IMG/VR virus record: IMGVR_UViG_3300028393_001974
Span: 1 to 21,469 of that record
Source: a virus
Direction: 5' to 3' (one strand)
DNA length: 21,469 nt
Part shown: positions 21,281 to 21,469 of the stretch, piece after piece
How the letters are laid out: each line of letters begins with the position of its first letter
Numbering within the stretch: position 1 is the first letter of the stretch
The notes under the pieces: model-generated
What the model was told of the DNA's origin: nothing
Databases searched by the model: none
Seen by the model: the letters and a program-made list of their open reading frames with translations, nothing else
Position numbers and translations under genes: made by a program

Positions 21281-21464
21281 TCTTTTTTTCAAATTCGGCA
21301 AGCAGATACTTCTCTGCTGCTGAGTGGAACGCTGATCCACCCACGAACCACCACGCTGGAGATTGTGGTGCTTCTAATATTTTTTCCAACTGATAAGCCT
21401 TACCGCATCTTATCCACGTGGAAAATTGTGAAAACGATTTGTGACCTACTGCTATTTTTTCCAT
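21273..21464 (-). CDS. Cas4/RecB-like exonuclease, N-terminal fragment
   Basis: A 63-residue frame near the right edge. SFSQFSTWIRCGKAYQLEKI (Cys20 is the missing first iron-sulfur cysteine of Cas4-type nucleases) and PAWWFVGGSAFHSAAEKYL (His47, motif I) are the start of the RecB/Cas4-like family. It stops after EFEKKNG, exactly where the separate C-terminal protein (MNLEEIWDQSFLEAIA) would continue. Five window bases remain beyond the ATG, so an earlier start outside the window cannot be excluded. Together the two pieces would have all motifs of one active enzyme. Confidence 0.75.
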   Translation of the reverse strand: MEKIAVGHKSFSQFSTWIRCGKAYQLEKILEAPQSPAWWFVGGSAFHSAAEKYLLAEFEKKNG

Positions 21465-21469
21465 ATGAG

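Noticed and set aside
1-21469. CRISPR array, insertion sequence or integrase
   Set aside because: No regularly spaced repeats, no transposase or recombinase motif and no terminal inverted repeats were found in either strand.

Overview
The window looks like part of a tailed double-stranded DNA phage (Caudoviricetes) that infects an actinobacterium. Large terminase and portal genes set the virus class. A WhiB-type iron-sulfur regulator, a family confined to Actinobacteria and their phages, sets the host group. The low-to-moderate GC and tiny overlapping genes would suit a phage of small-genome freshwater actinobacteria, but that is inference. I see no integrase, lysogeny repressor, tRNA or CRISPR array.

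Layout. (1) 1-9210, minus strand: virion block, read terminase, portal, four small proteins, then a giant protein of at least 1415 residues that runs off the left edge. (2) 9211-10002: divergent intergenic region packed with inverted repeats and holding a CRP/GlxR-like palindrome. (3) 10003-14351, plus strand: accessory block with small cysteine-rich proteins, an ArdC-N-like protein, a short sliding-clamp homologue, an LPD29 protein, a string of microproteins joined by stop/start overlaps, a WhiB protein, a lytic-transglycosylase-like protein and one unknown. Three units here start at promoters whose -10 box lies in a palindrome. (4) 14352-14519: structured 3' region and a strong bidirectional terminator between convergent blocks. 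(5) 14520-21469, minus strand: replication/recombination block containing a Cas4/RecB-like nuclease in two pieces, three small genes between the pieces, a candidate ssDNA-binding protein, a RecA-fold helicase/ATPase, an Hjc-like resolvase, a primase split into zinc and TOPRIM genes, a proteasome-like Ntn hydrolase, another nuclease-like protein, an Nmad1 (DUF1599) protein, a sigma-like factor, a 39-residue ORF and an FmdB zinc ribbon.

How it fits together. The right block supplies replication and recombination (primase, helicase, SSB-like, nucleases); the clamp sits in the plus block. No DNA polymerase is visible, so it lies outside the window or comes from the host. WhiB and the sigma-like protein are candidates for timing control. 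The ArdC-N-like and LPD29 genes suggest counter-defence or functions that act on entry. The most unusual items are the Cas4-like nuclease split by a three-gene insertion, a sliding clamp that looks like three half-domains, a covarying promoter/operator family, and a phage Ntn hydrolase whose predicted nucleophile is Ser rather than Thr.
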